The position numbers and the translations under genes are program-made. Shown piece after piece: positions 4,369-6,401 of a stretch of DNA of 6,401 bases. The number at the start of each line of letters is the position of its first letter. Within the stretch, counting starts at the first letter, position 1. Below the pieces are notes generated by a model. That model ran no database searches. It worked only from the letters and a program-made list of their open reading frames with translations, and was not told where the DNA came from. This stretch comes from JBDRGC01 sp043818215 (GTDB taxonomy: Bacteria; Chloroflexota; Anaerolineae; Anaerolineales; UBA11858), in assembly GCA_043818215.1 (NCBI GenBank), contig JBDRGC010000232.1:1-6401 (forward strand), in the 5' to 3' direction.

Positions 4369-4752
4369 ATGAAGATTAGTTATTTGGTCAAAACACGCAC
4401 AGAGAAATGTATCAAACAATATGCAGAAGCTCATTTTGCGGGTCGATATACGCGGCTTGATATTCGATTTCGTAGTCATTTCTGCTATGTAGATGCTTAC
4501 ACAGAACCGGAGCCGCCAGACCCAAATTGGCCACCACCAGATTGGCCGGAAAGTCGCGAAGAATATCTGGAACGGCTTCACAACACGCCGTACTATCTTT
4601 TCCGATTACAATATTTTGGTGACGAGACAAAATGGGGGTTGGCATTTTACAGTTATGCGCATGAAAAGTACGAAAAGTCGGTATTCCCGACAGGAGAGTT
4701 TTTAGGAACGCCAGAAGAAGCATTTCAAACTGCGGGAGAATTTCATCTTTAG
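4369..4752 (+). CDS. Conserved-looking 127-aa protein of unknown function
   Basis: The protein begins MKISYLVKTRTEKCIKQY. It has a striking proline/tryptophan segment, EPEPPDPNWPPPDWPESREEY (about 46-66), and then an aromatic beta-type region, YYLFRLQYFGDETKWGLAFYSYAHEKYE. It ends with FLGTPEEAFQTAGEFHL. No signal peptide, membrane segment or catalytic motif is seen. I believe similar hypothetical proteins occur in filamentous and environmental bacteria, but I can name no family. An in-frame ATG at 4288 would overlap the upstream gene by 44 nt. The ATG at 4369 is preferred because the protein's natural beginning and the end of the 11-codon ORF converge there. The ribosome binding site is weak (ACGGTAG). 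It probably shares a transcript with the zinc-ribbon-like gene. No attC could be recognised after it. Confidence 0.65.
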   Translation: MKISYLVKTRTEKCIKQYAEAHFAGRYTRLDIRFRSHFCYVDAYTEPEPPDPNWPPPDWPESREEYLERLHNTPYYLFRLQYFGDETKWGLAFYSYAHEKYEKSVFPTGEFLGTPEEAFQTAGEFHL

Positions 4753-5026
4753 TGCGAGATTGGTGAACAAAGTTTTGTTGGTTTTCGGTACAGTTGTCAA
4801 GAAAACGCCAAACTATCAGACCTGACTATGCACAAACTATAGAAGCAGAAAATGCATTTTATGAGTTCAGGGCAAAAACATATTCTCTCTCCACCCGTGG
4901 CGGGGGCTAAGTTATGGTCGGCGGGGCAGTCGCCCACACCGTTTTAACTTGACGCGTTTAGGTAGCGTCCCCTTGGGGGTTACCAGCAGGGTGCAAAGGT
5001 GGTGGTCGCCCGTCGATTGATATGTG

Positions 5027-5064
5027 GTGATACACAATGTAGCTCGTCAACTGAGCATCATCAC
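5027..5064. repeat. Two-tier inverted repeat
   Basis: GTGAT (5027-5031) and GCTC (5042-5045) are mirrored by GAGC (5053-5056) and ATCAC (5060-5064), giving an interrupted hairpin with a GTCAACT loop. Short arms, so possibly chance on its own; its interest lies in being the first of three in a row. Confidence 0.35.
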
Positions 5065-5073
5065 TGACAATTG

Positions 5074-5101
5074 ATGGCCCGAACAGACCAAATTGGGCCA
5101 T
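5074..5101. repeat. Perfect 7-bp inverted repeat ATGGCCC/GGGCCAT
   Basis: ATGGCCC (5074-5080) and GGGCCAT (5095-5101) are separated by 14 nt. There is no following T tract, so it is not a standard intrinsic terminator. It lies 124 nt upstream of the beta-helix start. Confidence 0.5.
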
Positions 5102-5123
5102 TTACAATATCACTTTTTAGGGT

Positions 5124-5159
5124 ACACTACGCGAGAATATAGTTATTCTTTGGTAGTGT
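5124..5159. repeat. 36-bp two-tier perfect palindrome upstream of the beta-helix gene
   Basis: ACACTAC (5124-5130) pairs with GTAGTGT (5153-5159), and AGAATA (5134-5139) pairs with TATTCT (5144-5149). The intervening spacers are equal (GCG and TTG) and the central loop is TAGT. All 13 pairs are Watson-Crick. The symmetry suits a protein-binding operator, a cruciform, or the end of a mobile element. It lies 66 nt upstream of the beta-helix start codon. Confidence 0.6.
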
Positions 5160-5225
5160 CCACAATAAGCCCCAAGTTAGAATTTGTTGAATATGTCTAT
5201 TGAGAACATTCTATGGAGGTGTTAA

Positions 5226-6401
5226 ATGACACACAAAACGCAACGTCTTTCTGTAATTGGTCTGGTTTTGGCGCTGGCTTTCACCGGGGTGTACTTGCTC
5301 ATGACGCTCATTGCCCCCGCGTCACAAAATATGACGGTGGCCGCCGCGCATCCCCTGTCTGAAATCAACGCCTGCGGAACGATTACAGGCACAACGACCT
5401 GGATGTCTGATACTCTCTATGTGGCAAACAGCTGCGATATAGTCGTCCCCACGGGAGTGACGTTGACGATCCAGGCCGGTACGGCTGTCAAGTTCGGCGG
5501 TGCCGCTTCAGCCTTGATCGTGCAAGGCAACCTGGTGGCGCAGGGGAGCGAGGCTAATCCGGTCGCCATCACCAGCTTACACGATAACGCCCACGGCGAC
5601 CCGGCGACCGGCAGCAGTGGCACGCCGGCGGCCGGGGACTGGTACGGCATCCATTTTGACGCGGGAAGCGTCGGAAATATAGAGCACGCTTTCATCGGCT
5701 ATGCCGGGTCAGGCGGGTGGAACGCTACGCTTGGCTTGTGGAACAGCGCCCAGGTGCGGGTAGTGAACGCCAGTCTAAACATGCAGTACACCACCGTGGA
5801 CAGCGGTCTGCGCTGCGGCATCTACCTCGAAGGCAGCGGAATAATACCGACCTTGCAGCATGTACAGGTATCGAACAACGCGGGCAGTACATCATGGCCG
5901 TATTCCAACGCGGTATACCAGTCCACGATCAACATGCAGCCCACCTACAGCGACCTGACCTTCTCCGGCAACGATGTCAATGCGGTGATCATTGATTGGG
6001 ATTCCTGGAACCCAATGACGCAGAGCGTGACCCTGAGCGGCACCGTCTTTAGTTTCGCGTGTGGTTTCACCAGTTGTCCCCTGTCCATCCCCGCCGACCT
6101 GACGCTCACCGTAGCGCCAGGCACGCAGTTGAGCTTTCCGAACGACCGTTACAGCCTCGTGGCTGAGGCCGGGGCCACGTTGCTGGCGGAGGGGACGCCC
6201 ACGCAACCTATCACCTTTACCTCGATCCTGACCGCGCCCCTACTAGGCGGCTGGCAGGGGATCGTGATCAATACCGGCGCGACGGCCCGGCTAGCGCACT
6301 GTGACGTGAGCTACGGTGGCGCAGGGACCTTCGGCGGCCTCGACCTGAGCGCGACGGACGTACAGGTACGCGATTGCCACATCCATCACCACCAGTACGA
6401 T
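5226..6401 (+). CDS. Secreted right-handed beta-helix protein, N-terminal part (runs off the window)
   Basis: The reading frame is open from ATG 5226 to the window end: 392 codons, no stop. GGAGGTG (5215-5221) ends 4 nt before the ATG, a strong ribosome binding site. Residues 1-8 are basic and polar and about 9-30 hydrophobic (LSVIGLVLALAFTGVYLLM), so this is a signal peptide or membrane anchor; export is expected. The mature part opens with CGTITGTTTWMSDTLYVANSCDIVVPTGVTLTIQAGTAVKFGG, the standard entry of parallel beta-helix surface proteins. The same module recurs about 220 residues later (LSIPADLTLTVAPGTQLSF ... LLAEGTPTQPITFTS). Between and after them are WYGIHF/WQGIVI strands. Such repeats build pectate-lyase-like helices in adhesins or polysaccharide-active proteins; no catalytic site can be assigned. 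It is GC-rich, unlike the cassette genes. Confidence 0.8.
   Translation, partial: MTHKTQRLSVIGLVLALAFTGVYLLMTLIAPASQNMTVAAAHPLSEINACGTITGTTTWMSDTLYVANSCDIVVPTGVTLTIQAGTAVKFGGAASALIVQGNLVAQGSEANPVAITSLHDNAHGDPATGSSGTPAAGDWYGIHFDAGSVGNIEHAFIGYAGSGGWNATLGLWNSAQVRVVNASLNMQYTTVDSGLRCGIYLEGSGIIPTLQHVQVSNNAGSTSWPYSNAVYQSTINMQPTYSDLTFSGNDVNAVIIDWDSWNPMTQSVTLSGTVFSFACGFTSCPLSIPADLTLTVAPGTQLSFPNDRYSLVAEAGATLLAEGTPTQPITFTSILTAPLLGGWQGIVINTGATARLAHCDVSYGGAGTFGGLDLSATDVQVRDCHIHHHQYD

Larger units (their letters stand above)
4753..5225. other. 473-bp non-coding stretch with several hairpins
   Basis: No credible ORF is present. Visible structures are AACAAA-GT-TTTGTT (4767-4780), a hairpin with arms GGTA...TACC at 4961-4984, and three further inverted repeats listed separately (5027-5064, 5074-5101, 5124-5159). 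Sequence around 4824-4850 (ACCTGAC followed by GCACAAAC) resembles the left side of attC-1, but I find no convincing right side. No sigma-70 promoter for the beta-helix gene stands out; TAGAAT at 5177-5182 is a weak -10 candidate. Confidence 0.6.

Noticed and set aside
4808..4968. A fourth attC after the 127-aa gene (GCCAAAC at about 4808 or ACCTGAC at about 4824, with GTTTAGG at about 4956)
   Set aside because: Left-side boxes are suggestive, but no L' box with the GGTTATGC pattern and no consistent stem could be found, so it is not listed as a site.
4961..4984. Intrinsic terminator hairpin
   Set aside because: The stem is followed by AGCAGGG rather than a T tract.
5717..6206. Other frames of 92-104 codons on either strand within the beta-helix gene
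   Set aside because: They overlap a frame that stays open for 392 codons with a signal peptide and recognisable beta-helix modules.

Overview
The window looks like a piece of a bacterial chromosome, most probably from a Chloroflexota (Anaerolineae-like) genome. I infer this from three things: a phytol/dolichol-kinase-type membrane protein, a secreted right-handed beta-helix protein of a style common in that phylum, and heptamer-type purine repeats. The taxonomic call is an inference from style, not proof. All credible genes lie on the + strand.

Layout. Positions 31-245 are a drifting 7-bp tandem repeat ending just upstream of an intact CTP-dependent phytol/dolichol kinase-like gene (277-984). 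Positions 985-1301 are non-coding and hold two palindromic elements. From about 1302 to 4025 the DNA has the organisation of an integron gene-cassette array without an integrase in view (CALIN-like). Small genes are each followed within 5-6 nt of the stop codon by an imperfect palindrome. Three of these share the layout L' (GGTTATGC), a 4-5 nt spacer, and an R' core site (GTTAGGT, GTTTTGC or GTTTGGC), with unpaired extra bases on the upstream arm, as in attC sites. A perfect core site GTTAGGC at 1396 opens the first cassette just before the ribosome binding site of a DUF3795-like gene (1417-1911). The second cassette carries an overlapping pair: a 66-aa protein and a nucleotidyltransferase of the MNT/AbiEii-like fold (2164-2761).

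The third 'cassette' (about 2894-4025) has no believable protein gene. Its content reads as an ORF-less group II intron: long-range helices, a domain V-like GAGCCGG...CCGGTTC hairpin, and a domain VI-like hairpin with a bulged A. The intron ends exactly where the downstream sequence becomes homologous to the middle of the preceding attC, so it appears to sit inside an attC site. Its domain V carries a 23-nt insertion that probably disables it.

Downstream lie a zinc-ribbon-like small protein (4053-4331) and a conserved-looking 127-aa protein of unknown function (4369-4752), linked by very short translationally coupled ORFs. A 473-bp non-coding stretch with a series of hairpins (4753-5225) follows. 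Last is the start of a secreted beta-helix protein (5226 to the window end, incomplete). The cassette genes are visibly more AT-rich than the kinase and beta-helix genes on either side, which fits horizontal acquisition.
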